NCBI GenBank assembly: GCA_036823255.1
Contig: DAISGC010000004.1
Span: forward strand, 1 to 64,000
Length of the DNA stretch: 64,000 nt
Direction of reading: 5' to 3'
Origin: UBA4658 sp002405485
GTDB taxonomy: Bacteria; Planctomycetota; Phycisphaerae; Phycisphaerales; UBA1924
The notes under the pieces are model-generated. The model worked only from the letters and a program-made list of their open reading frames with translations. It was not told where the DNA came from and ran no database searches. The stretch's first letter is position 1, and each line of letters begins with the position of its first letter. Both the position numbers and the translations under genes were made by a program. This document shows, piece by piece, positions 42,921 to 51,130 of the stretch.

Positions 42921-45900
42921 ATGAATCGAACGACCCGAGTTGTGGAGGCCGCACGGAAGCGATTGCTCGCGGGGATGCTCCTGCGCGCCGCGGGTCGTGC
43001 GATGACCATGGGTCTGGCCGCGAGCCTCCCGATCTTGATCGGGTCCAAGATCGCGCCCGAGAGCTGGAACATCCCTTCGTGGCCGTGGCTGCTTGCCGGC
43101 TCTCTCGCGGCCGCAGTTGGCACGGTTGGTGTCCAACTGGCGCGGGCTCATGCCCGGAGACCTACCCAAGCCAGGGGCCGGCTGGGTGCGGCGATCGCCC
43201 TGGACCAGTCGCTCGGGCTCAAGGACCGACTTGGCTCGGCCACGCTGCTTGCCGGGGGATCGGCGTCGATGTCCGCATCGGATGATCCGTTCGCGGCACT
43301 GGTGGTCGCCGATGCGGAGCGGATCAGCGATGGCCTCGACCACACGCGCGTCGAGCCGCGGCTGCTGGATCGGTGGTGGCGGATCTGGCCGGTCCTGGCG
43401 GTGAGCGCAGTGTGCTGCGGCGTGTTCATGCCGCGCGTGGACGTCTGGAACGCCGCGGAACGCGCCGCGAATGAACGGCATCGACAGGAGTCGGCCGATC
43501 TCGCGCAGCAGATTGCTGAGGCAAAGGCGCCATCGGCGAGCGTCTCCGACCCCCTGCCATCAGAGCCGCAGGCCGGCATCCCCGACGCTTCACCGCTGGA
43601 GGGCAAGCACGCGCAGGCGCTTGAGGACATTCGCCGGGAGCTCACGGAAGGGAAGCTCCAGCCCGCGGACGCCGCCATGCGCGCGTCGGGAACGCTCGAG
43701 AACGCCGCGCAGGAACAGGATGCCCTCGCCAGCACCCTTGCCCGCATGCATGACGAGGCGACGGCGGGTGTTGTGCAGGCCGCTCGGAGCACGACCGAGC
43801 AGACCAGCGGACCGTCTGGCGAACTGACTCGCGCACTCCGCGATGGCGATCTCGGACGAGCGGCAGAGACGGTCCGCGAGTTCATGAACAGCGAGCGGAT
43901 GTCGCCAGCCGAGCGAGCGGCCGCCGCCGATGAGCTCCGCCGAATCGCCGACGATCTGCGGGCTCTGGAGGAGCAACGACAGCTCAGCGCTGCGGCTTCA
44001 GGAGTGGAGCGCGGCGCATCTGGCGACGAACTCTCGCGGCAGACCAGCAGACCATCCCAGACGCCGTCGGGCGACAGCGCTCGGACCCCGGCGAGTCGGC
44101 CGTCCGACGATGCCGAAGAGACGCCTACCGATGACGGGCAATCCACGCCAAAGCCCGAATCGCCATCTTCAACTCAGCGACTGCGAGACCTCTTCGAGCG
44201 AGCGGCTGAGGCTCTGAGGAAGCCCACGCAACCGCAAAGCGCAGCGCCACCAGACGAACCGGATGCACGCCCGAACACACGGCAGGATGCAGACGGCCAG
44301 AGCGCACCGCAGCAGACGCCGCCTCGGACTGCACCTGAATCATCGGCGCCGTCTCCTCAGACCGGTCCGCCTGAGCGGCCGGGTGCCGAGCCGCGCTCAA
44401 CGGGTCTCGGACGCTCAGAACAGCAGCCGCAGCCAGACTCCGGCGGGAGCGGCGATCGACGCGGATCGGAGATCCCTGCTCGCGGCGAATCGTCGCCTGC
44501 ACCACAGACGCCCAACGAGCGCTCGGAGGCACAGCGCCCGGGTGAGAGCGGTTCACCGCGAGCCGGTGAGTCCACACCCTCGCGCACCGCCGAAACAGCA
44601 AAGGAGCGGGCGGCGGGAGCACCTTCTGGCGAGCGTCGGCCAACGCCCGGTGGAAGCGAACGCGCGAATGCGACACCTGCGCCGACTGATCGAGATGATG
44701 CACGCCAAGGTGGGGATCGCCAGGGTGAGCCGGCGCCAACATCGAATGTTCAATCGGGCGATCGGCCCACGACTCCCGGGGCGGCTCCAGGTTCTGGTCA
44801 GGAAAGGACTGAACAGGATGGTCGCGGTGCATCGCCGTCGAAGCCGCCATCACAGCAACCTGCACAGGCACCTGCACAATCAGATCGGTCGCGGGACTCT
44901 GCGGGCGAGAGCCCAAGCTCAAGCCCGAGCTCAAGCCCGAGCTCAAGCCCGAAGTCAGGCCCGAACACGGGCCCGAACACGGGCCCAAACGCAGGCCCCG
45001 CCGAGAGCGACACACGGAACCCGGACGGGAGACCCTCGATCGCTCAGCGATCTGAGTCCGCTGGGCAACGCTCGAGTGACTCGGGGAACGCCGCGCCCCC
45101 GGATCGTCCCTCGCACGAGCGCATGAATGCGCCGGAGGCGACCGACGGCAAGCGTGCATCGCGCGATGAGCAGCGCGGCGGATCGGCAGATTCAACGGCG
45201 GCAGCGAAGCAGCCGAACACCACGCCCAATCCCGCACCCAAGCCCACGCCCGATGCATCGGGTGAGCCACGTCTCACGCCTGGAGAGGCCAGTCGCGATC
45301 AGGAGTCACCACGCGCGAGTCCTCCCAGCAGAGACGGCACGCCGCAGCCTCAGTCCGGGCCCGCGGCGGAGTCTGGATCTCAGGAACGCCCGCCGGCGAC
45401 GCCCAACCCCGCCGCGTCGCGGACTCTTGAGCAGCCCGCCGGGAACTCAGGTTCCGGCGCGGATCATCGCGGGTCTGAAGAGTCGGGCCGCCAGAACAGC
45501 ACTGCACGCGAGAGTCCATCCACGCAGCAGGGTCCACGGCAGGGTCCACAGCAGAACGCTCAGAACGGGCCAAAGCAGACACCTCGGGCGGGCGATGACT
45601 CTGCCCAGCTCCAGAGCGGGCAATCTGGCCGCGAGCGCGCGCCGTCTGCGTCTGGCGATCAGCCTCCAACTGGTTCAGACATGGAGGGACGCCCCGCGCG
45701 TCAGCCCATGGAAACGAGCCAGGGCGAGTCTGGCGGAACCCCGTCACCATCGCCGACGGGTGCTCCATCGGGAGAGTCCGCAGACGCTCGACGGACGCCG
45801 AGCGGAAGCGAGGGGCTGCCGAGTGATCTTCCCGAACCCAGCCCGCAGGCAGTGGACGAACTCGCGCGGGAGCTTCGACGACTCTCCGATGCACCGCGAG

Positions 45901-46508
45901 AGGCACAGCGACACCGGGAGAACGCCCGCGAGCTTCGCCGACGCGCCGAGGATCTGGCTCGCAACGCATCGCCGGAGCAACGCCAGAGACTCCAGCGATG
46001 GGCGCAGGAACTGGCTGAGCGACACCCGGACCTTGCCGGCTCGGCGGCCAAAGGCCACACTCCGCCCCAGAGCAATGGCGACGCTGGTAAAGGCCTGAGC
46101 GGATCGCCGGGTGAACGAGGGTCAGGAGGGACCTCACCCCGCGGAGAAAATCGCGCGGGATCGACTTCGGATGCCATCGCCACGGACACGGGAACGACAC
46201 GGACCGAGGTCGTTGATGCACGAAGCGGCTCTGGCGATGACATCCGACAGCCCAGAGTCATGGCCGAGTGGTTCGGCGAAGGTCAACGCGGGGCTCCGAG
46301 CACGCCGGACATGACCGCGGCGGTGCAGACCGCAGTGAAGAGCGGGGAGCGGGCGATCGACGAGCAGGTGGTGCCGAGCCGCTTTGATCCTCTGCTTCGA
46401 CGGTACTTTTCGCGCCTGCAGGAGCGCGTCAAGTCCGGATCGAGCGGAGCGCAGTCTCCGACGCAGCCCGCTCCGACCGGGGTTGAGCCGGCAAAGGACG
46501 CGCCGTGA
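42921..46508 (+). CDS. Giant membrane protein with a long disordered Pro/Ser/Gly/Arg-rich region
   Basis: A 1195-residue protein of unknown function. ATG 42921 follows GAGGGA. Three hydrophobic segments lie in the first 180 residues (about 15-45, 55-80 and 150-168), then a coiled-coil-like helical region (about 200-360: QALEDIRRELTEGKLQPADA, AERAAAADELRRIADDLRAL). Residues about 360-940 are extremely low in complexity: Pro, Ser, Gly, Gln, Glu, Arg and Thr, including seven 12-base tandem units. A helical end (about 945-1010, LARELRRLSDAPREAQRHREN) and a folded-looking C-terminus (VMAEWFGEGQ ... FDPLLRRYFSRLQERV) follow. The layout resembles DUF4175-like partners of MoxR/VWA systems. Its stop overlaps the GTG of the VWA gene (GTGA at 46505-46508), so the two are coupled. 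Confidence 0.75.
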   Translation: MNRTTRVVEAARKRLLAGMLLRAAGRAMTMGLAASLPILIGSKIAPESWNIPSWPWLLAGSLAAAVGTVGVQLARAHARRPTQARGRLGAAIALDQSLGLKDRLGSATLLAGGSASMSASDDPFAALVVADAERISDGLDHTRVEPRLLDRWWRIWPVLAVSAVCCGVFMPRVDVWNAAERAANERHRQESADLAQQIAEAKAPSASVSDPLPSEPQAGIPDASPLEGKHAQALEDIRRELTEGKLQPADAAMRASGTLENAAQEQDALASTLARMHDEATAGVVQAARSTTEQTSGPSGELTRALRDGDLGRAAETVREFMNSERMSPAERAAAADELRRIADDLRALEEQRQLSAAASGVERGASGDELSRQTSRPSQTPSGDSARTPASRPSDDAEETPTDDGQSTPKPESPSSTQRLRDLFERAAEALRKPTQPQSAAPPDEPDARPNTRQDADGQSAPQQTPPRTAPESSAPSPQTGPPERPGAEPRSTGLGRSEQQPQPDSGGSGDRRGSEIPARGESSPAPQTPNERSEAQRPGESGSPRAGESTPSRTAETAKERAAGAPSGERRPTPGGSERANATPAPTDRDDARQGGDRQGEPAPTSNVQSGDRPTTPGAAPGSGQERTEQDGRGASPSKPPSQQPAQAPAQSDRSRDSAGESPSSSPSSSPSSSPKSGPNTGPNTGPNAGPAESDTRNPDGRPSIAQRSESAGQRSSDSGNAAPPDRPSHERMNAPEATDGKRASRDEQRGGSADSTAAAKQPNTTPNPAPKPTPDASGEPRLTPGEASRDQESPRASPPSRDGTPQPQSGPAAESGSQERPPATPNPAASRTLEQPAGNSGSGADHRGSEESGRQNSTARESPSTQQGPRQGPQQNAQNGPKQTPRAGDDSAQLQSGQSGRERAPSASGDQPPTGSDMEGRPARQPMETSQGESGGTPSPSPTGAPSGESADARRTPSGSEGLPSDLPEPSPQAVDELARELRRLSDAPREAQRHRENARELRRRAEDLARNASPEQRQRLQRWAQELAERHPDLAGSAAKGHTPPQSNGDAGKGLSGSPGERGSGGTSPRGENRAGSTSDAIATDTGTTRTEVVDARSGSGDDIRQPRVMAEWFGEGQRGAPSTPDMTAAVQTAVKSGERAIDEQVVPSRFDPLLRRYFSRLQERVKSGSSGAQSPTQPAPTGVEPAKDAP
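44916..44999 (+). repeat. Coding minisatellite of seven 12-base units
   Basis: Inside the disordered region of the giant protein. Three identical units AGCTCAAGCCCG (44916-44951, encoding SSSP-type repeats) are followed by four diverged units (44952-44999, for example AACACGGGCCCG) encoding KSGP, NTGP, NTGP and NAGP. The unit length is a multiple of three, so copy-number change would keep the reading frame. Confidence 0.85.
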
Positions 46509-49500
46509 CGCTTCGCGTCGACGAACCGCTCTGGTTGCTTGGACTGCTGGTCATGATTCCGGCGGCGATCGTGGCGGTTCGTCTGTTTCGTGCGATGTCC
46601 GCCCCGCGGCGATGGTCAGCGATCGTGCTCCGTGGGCTGCTGATGTGCTGCCTGCTGCTCTTGCTGGCAGGAGTCACACTGGTCTCCAGGACCGACAAGG
46701 TCGCAGTGGTTGCGGTCATTGACGCTTCCGGATCGGTTGAGAGGTACTTCACGCCCCCTGGCGTCCAGAGTGGACCTCGCACTCTTGCACAGGCCGCGGC
46801 AGAGCTCCTGCAGTCGCGATCGTCGGACCGGCGAGCCGACGACCTGCTTGGCGTGATCGCGTTCGCGGGCGAAGCGCGTGCGCTGGTGCCGCTCAGCACG
46901 GACCAGGCGCGTGTTCCCGAGCTCGCCGACGCTCTCGACCGCACGGAGGTTGACGCCGGGACCAACGCCGAGCGGGCGCTTCGACTTGCGGCGGCCATGA
47001 TTCCGCCGGACGCCGCGGGGCGGATCGTGCTCATGTCCGACGGGGTGTTCACGGATGGAGATGCGAACCAGGCGGCGCGAGCGATCGCGGCTCGAGATGG
47101 GGCGGGAGTCGATGGCGATCCGGGCGGGCGGTCGCGGATCCCGATCGACGTCGTGCCGCTGAACTATGTGGCGGACTCGGAGTCGATGGTGGAGTCGGTC
47201 GACGCCCCCCCCACTGCCGCGGCGGGGGCGACGGTCGGGGTGCGAGTGGCGATCCGCTCAAGCGCCGCGAACACCGGCGTGCTGCAACTGCTGCATGAAG
47301 GCAACGAGCTGGACATCAACGGGCCCGCGCCCGGCCGCGGGAGGGAAATCAGCATTCAGGCAGGCCTGCACATCGAGATGGTGAGCGTGCCCCTGCCGCC
47401 GGGCCGTGTGCATCGGTTCACGGCGGTCTGGCAGCCCAACGGCTCGGACGCGATCGCGATGAACAATCGCGGCGAAGCGTTCACGATCTCCCCAGGACGC
47501 GGTTCGGTCCTGCTGGTCGACGGCGTCTCGAACGCTCGTGCGGGCGGGCAAGGGTTGATCCTCTCCGAAACGCTGACGCAGGCCGGCATCGAAGTCGAAA
47601 CGATCGCGCCCGACGGGGTCCGCCCGGACCTGCTGTGGCTGCAGCAGTACGACCTCGTCATTCTTCAGAATGTCCCGGCGGAGGGTGTTCCGCGTGCGGC
47701 CCACGATGTCCTCGCTGCGGGGGTGACGCAACTCGGGATCGGACTCATCATGATCGGCGGCCCTGACTCCTTCGGCGCCGGTGGGTGGAAGGGCTCGGCG
47801 ATCGAGCCCATCCTGCCCGTGCGCCTGGATCTGCCTGAACGGCTGATCACACCCGCCGCGGCCCTTGTGCTGGTCATCGACAACTCCGGCTCCATGAATC
47901 GACCCGTGCTCGGCTCGCCCAGGTCGCAGCAGCAGATCGCCAACGACGGTGCGGCGATCGCGGTTGAGAGCATGGACAAGACGGACCTCGTCGGCGTGAT
48001 CACGTTCAACAACGACTTCAGCATCGAACGACGGCTGGATCGGAACAGCGATCCGAAGCAGCTCGCCAAACTGCTGCGGTCCATCACCGCCGACGGCGGC
48101 ACGAATCTCCCGCCCGCGCTCGACGCGGCGCATCGCATGCTCAAGGGCGCACAGGCCGACGTCAAGCACATCATTGTGCTCTCCGACGGCGTCTCGCAGG
48201 GACGCGAGTCCCTCCCGGACATGGCGACGGCGATCGCCCGCGACGGCATCAAGGTCTCCGCCATCGCCATCGGCGACGGGGCCGACGCCGGAGGCATGGC
48301 CGAGCTTGCCCAGTTTGGCGGAGGCGAGTTCTATCGGGTCATCGATCCGACGCTGCTTCCGCGGGTGCTGCTCAAGGCCGTACGCATCGTCCGAACGCCA
48401 CTGATTCGCGAAGGCAGCTTCAACCCGGTCACTCTGCCCACGGGCACTCCCGTTCTTGAGGGCATCGGTAGCCCCCTGCCGCCACTTGGCGGCCTGGTAC
48501 TGACACAGGCACGGCCCGAACCCACCATCGTCTATCCCCTCGCCACGCCGATGACAGGGACCGGGAAGAACCCCGGCGATGGCGGGGAGCCAGTACTTGG
48601 ATACTGGAACGTCGGCGTGGGCAGGGTTGCGGCGTTCACCTCCGACGCGCACCTGTGGAGTCGGGCGTGGATCGCCGAGCCGGTCTATGCCCGATTCTGG
48701 ACCCAGCTCGCCCGCACCATCTCCCGCGCCCCGAACGACCGGACGCAGACGCTCACCGCGGAAGTCGACTCCGGCGCCGGCGGAGATCGCTTGACTGTTC
48801 GACTGGAGACTTCGCAGGAGCCCTCGAGCGTCCGTGCGAACGCGCCGGATCCATTGACGGTCGAGGGAACCCTGTACGACCCGAGCGGCACGCCAACGCC
48901 GGTTCGTCTTTCACAGATCGGTCCTGGCCTGTACGAGGGCGTCGCGCCCGCGCGGGCGCCGGGCACGTACATCATCACGCTTCGGCCCCGGCCCGGCGCG
49001 GTCGCCGCACCGGTCGTTGCTGGCGTCGTGAAGCCCGCGGGCAACGAGTATCGCCGCCTGAGCTCGGACGAGGCCGCTCTGCGCCGTCTCGCGGAACTCA
49101 CGGGCGGCCGCGTGATGACCCTTGGCGAGCCCGGCACGTCGGAGCTGTCAGGCGGTCTGTTCGCACGCGACGGCCTTCAGCCGGCCGAAGCGCGTTCACC
49201 CCTGCTGCACACCCTGCTTGCCACGGCGATCGTGCTGCTGCTTCTCGATGTTGCGACACGTCGCATCGCGTGGGACCGGCTGCTCAGCCGTGACCTGGCG
49301 AGCGAACTCTCCCGCGAAGCCGCCGCCGCGCTTCGCACGCGGACAAGCCGGGCCGGGACGATGACCGATCGGCTTCGCCCGTTGGCCTCGGCGGGCGGCT
49401 CGGTCATCGGCCCAGAATCACAGGAGCTTCCGGGCACGCTCGGAGACGAGGATGCCGCACGGATCCGCGAGGAACAAGCGACGCGTCGACGCCTGGCACG

Positions 49501-49705
49501 GGAGCAGGCACGGAGCTCTCAGATGTCTCACGGCTCCACGCCCGAGCACTCCCGTTCACAAGGGCCATCGACAAGCGATGCGGCGTCGCCCGAGCGTTCG
49601 CCGGCTCCGGGCACTTCCGATTCCGCGGCAACGCCGGTCGAAACGGCCGAGAGCGGACTGCTGGCCGCCAAGAAGCGCGCCCAGCGCAAAATCCGCGAGG
49701 ACTGA
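46505..49705 (+). CDS. Membrane protein with two von Willebrand A-type MIDAS motifs
   Basis: A 1066-residue protein. GTG 46505 overlaps the preceding stop. Two N-terminal membrane helices (about 8-25 and 36-55) lead to a first vWA-like domain with VIDASGSV (D71), then an interdomain region with a glutamine-amidotransferase-like part (TFSLVDGVSN-like SVLLVDGVSN, LILQNVPAEGV, IMIGGPDSFGAGGW), then a second vWA domain with VIDNSGSM (about D459) and DGGTNLPPALDAAH, IIVLSDGVS. Near residue 900 there is a further membrane helix (LLATAIVLLLLDVATR) and then an Arg/Ser-rich charged tail of about 150 residues. This order is that of the large BatA/B-like proteins of planctomycete MoxR-type systems. No MoxR ATPase or DUF58 gene is next to it here. 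Confidence 0.82.
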   Translation: MTLRVDEPLWLLGLLVMIPAAIVAVRLFRAMSAPRRWSAIVLRGLLMCCLLLLLAGVTLVSRTDKVAVVAVIDASGSVERYFTPPGVQSGPRTLAQAAAELLQSRSSDRRADDLLGVIAFAGEARALVPLSTDQARVPELADALDRTEVDAGTNAERALRLAAAMIPPDAAGRIVLMSDGVFTDGDANQAARAIAARDGAGVDGDPGGRSRIPIDVVPLNYVADSESMVESVDAPPTAAAGATVGVRVAIRSSAANTGVLQLLHEGNELDINGPAPGRGREISIQAGLHIEMVSVPLPPGRVHRFTAVWQPNGSDAIAMNNRGEAFTISPGRGSVLLVDGVSNARAGGQGLILSETLTQAGIEVETIAPDGVRPDLLWLQQYDLVILQNVPAEGVPRAAHDVLAAGVTQLGIGLIMIGGPDSFGAGGWKGSAIEPILPVRLDLPERLITPAAALVLVIDNSGSMNRPVLGSPRSQQQIANDGAAIAVESMDKTDLVGVITFNNDFSIERRLDRNSDPKQLAKLLRSITADGGTNLPPALDAAHRMLKGAQADVKHIIVLSDGVSQGRESLPDMATAIARDGIKVSAIAIGDGADAGGMAELAQFGGGEFYRVIDPTLLPRVLLKAVRIVRTPLIREGSFNPVTLPTGTPVLEGIGSPLPPLGGLVLTQARPEPTIVYPLATPMTGTGKNPGDGGEPVLGYWNVGVGRVAAFTSDAHLWSRAWIAEPVYARFWTQLARTISRAPNDRTQTLTAEVDSGAGGDRLTVRLETSQEPSSVRANAPDPLTVEGTLYDPSGTPTPVRLSQIGPGLYEGVAPARAPGTYIITLRPRPGAVAAPVVAGVVKPAGNEYRRLSSDEAALRRLAELTGGRVMTLGEPGTSELSGGLFARDGLQPAEARSPLLHTLLATAIVLLLLDVATRRIAWDRLLSRDLASELSREAAAALRTRTSRAGTMTDRLRPLASAGGSVIGPESQELPGTLGDEDAARIREEQATRRRLAREQARSSQMSHGSTPEHSRSQGPSTSDAASPERSPAPGTSDSAATPVETAESGLLAAKKRAQRKIRED

Positions 49706-49764
49706 GCGGTTTTCAGGCGTCAGCGTTGCGCTCTTTCTGCGTCAGGCGGCACTATCCTCCACGC

Positions 49765-51060
49765 ATGACGCCCCCAGCGGATTGGCAGGTGCAACTCCAG
49801 CTTGTTGATGACCTGATGAAGGCCGTGAGTCTCGAGACGGACCCGCAGTCGCTGGTCCGGACCTATGCGCAAGGCGTGCGGCGGCTGTTCCATTCCGACA
49901 ACGTGGTGTCCATTTCACGCCGAGACCTGTCCTCGCCCTGGTATCGCATCACGCGCTCCCGCCGGTGGGATCGCGAAATCAACCCCTGGCAGCAGCGCGA
50001 CCAGCTTCCGATCCTCTCCGGCGGACTGCTCGGAGAGTGGCTGTACGCATCGAAGGCGCAGTTCATCGAGCGCTTCGAGGTGGATGAGGATGACCCGGCG
50101 TTCTTCCATCTGTCCGGGCTGACCGCCGCGTTCGTCATGCCGCAGTACGACCAGGGTCAGGCCATCAACATGACGATCCTCCTGTGGAAGGACGCATCCG
50201 GCGTGGACGTGCGCCAGATCCCCAACGCCCACTGGCAGGGCAACCTCTTCGGTCGCACGACACACAATCTTGTGCTTCGCAAGCAGCTTGTGGACGCGTA
50301 CGAAGCCCTCGACCGGGAGATGCAGATCGTCGGCGCGATGCAGCGTTCGTTGCTGCCTCAGGAGCTGCCCGAGATCCCGGGCGTCGAGCTTGCCGCGGAG
50401 TATCGCACGTCCGCACGGGCCGGCGGCGACCTGTACGACCTGTTTCCGCTGCCTGAGGGGTGCTGGGGTCTGTTCATCGCGGACGTGTCTGGGCACGGCG
50501 TGCCGGCGGCGGTCATCATGGCCATCACGCACGCGCTGGCCCATGCGCACCCCGGACCGCCCAGCCCGCCGCGCGAGGTGCTCTCGTTCTTGAATCGCAA
50601 GCTGACGATCGAGTACACCTCGCGCACGCCGAGCTTTGTGACAGCGTTTTATGGCGTGCTCAACCCTCTGACCGGCGAGCTGCGGTACGCGAGCGCTGGC
50701 CACCCCCCGCCACGGGTCATCGGAGCGGTGGATGGGGAGATGCGTGTGCGAGTTCTGGATGGCCAGCGGAGTCTCCCGCTGGGCATTCTCGCCGACGAGC
50801 AGTTCGCGGACTCCGCGATCACACTCAGCCGCGGCGATCAGGTGCTGATGTACACCGACGGGATCTCCGAGGCTTTCAATCCACGGAATCAGCTCTTTGG
50901 ATTCGAACAGCTCGACGCCGCGCTGCATGCCCATGCGGTCGAGCATCCGTCGGGCTCTGCGCGGGCCACGATCGAATCGGTGCTTGCGGCGGTCGCACGG
51001 CATGCCGAAGGTCGGCCGCCCAACGACGACCAGACCATGCTCGCCGTCCGGCTGCGGTGA
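49765..51060 (+). CDS. SpoIIE/RsbU-type PP2C serine phosphatase with N-terminal sensor region
   Basis: A 431-residue protein. ATG 49765 is chosen over the in-frame upstream start because the family-like sequence begins there. Residues about 1-175 form a GAF-like sensor region (LVDDLMKAVSLETDPQSLVR, FHLSGLTAAFVMPQYDQGQ); a linking helix with AMQRSLLPQELPEIPGVEL follows; the PP2C domain has the metal-binding Asp pair AGGDLYDLFPL and FIADVSGHGVPAAVIM, then YASAGHPPPRV, YTDGISEAFNP and NDDQTMLAVRL. Such phosphatases dephosphorylate Ser on anti-sigma-antagonist-type proteins. Context (VWA protein, kinase and sigma factor upstream) makes a local phospho-switch plausible but unproven. It starts 59 bases after the VWA gene. 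Confidence 0.9.
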   Translation: MTPPADWQVQLQLVDDLMKAVSLETDPQSLVRTYAQGVRRLFHSDNVVSISRRDLSSPWYRITRSRRWDREINPWQQRDQLPILSGGLLGEWLYASKAQFIERFEVDEDDPAFFHLSGLTAAFVMPQYDQGQAINMTILLWKDASGVDVRQIPNAHWQGNLFGRTTHNLVLRKQLVDAYEALDREMQIVGAMQRSLLPQELPEIPGVELAAEYRTSARAGGDLYDLFPLPEGCWGLFIADVSGHGVPAAVIMAITHALAHAHPGPPSPPREVLSFLNRKLTIEYTSRTPSFVTAFYGVLNPLTGELRYASAGHPPPRVIGAVDGEMRVRVLDGQRSLPLGILADEQFADSAITLSRGDQVLMYTDGISEAFNPRNQLFGFEQLDAALHAHAVEHPSGSARATIESVLAAVARHAEGRPPNDDQTMLAVRLR

Positions 51061-51130
51061 TCGCGCAACCGCTGCACGCCCGGCGGCAACGCACCATCAC
51101 TTCAACGCCCCATCGCTGCAAGGTCGCGAG

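Noticed and set aside
44125..45270. Open frames on both strands across the disordered region of the giant protein
   Set aside because: The low-complexity GC-rich repeats leave all frames open; only the plus frame continues the folded N- and C-terminal parts and has a ribosome-binding site.
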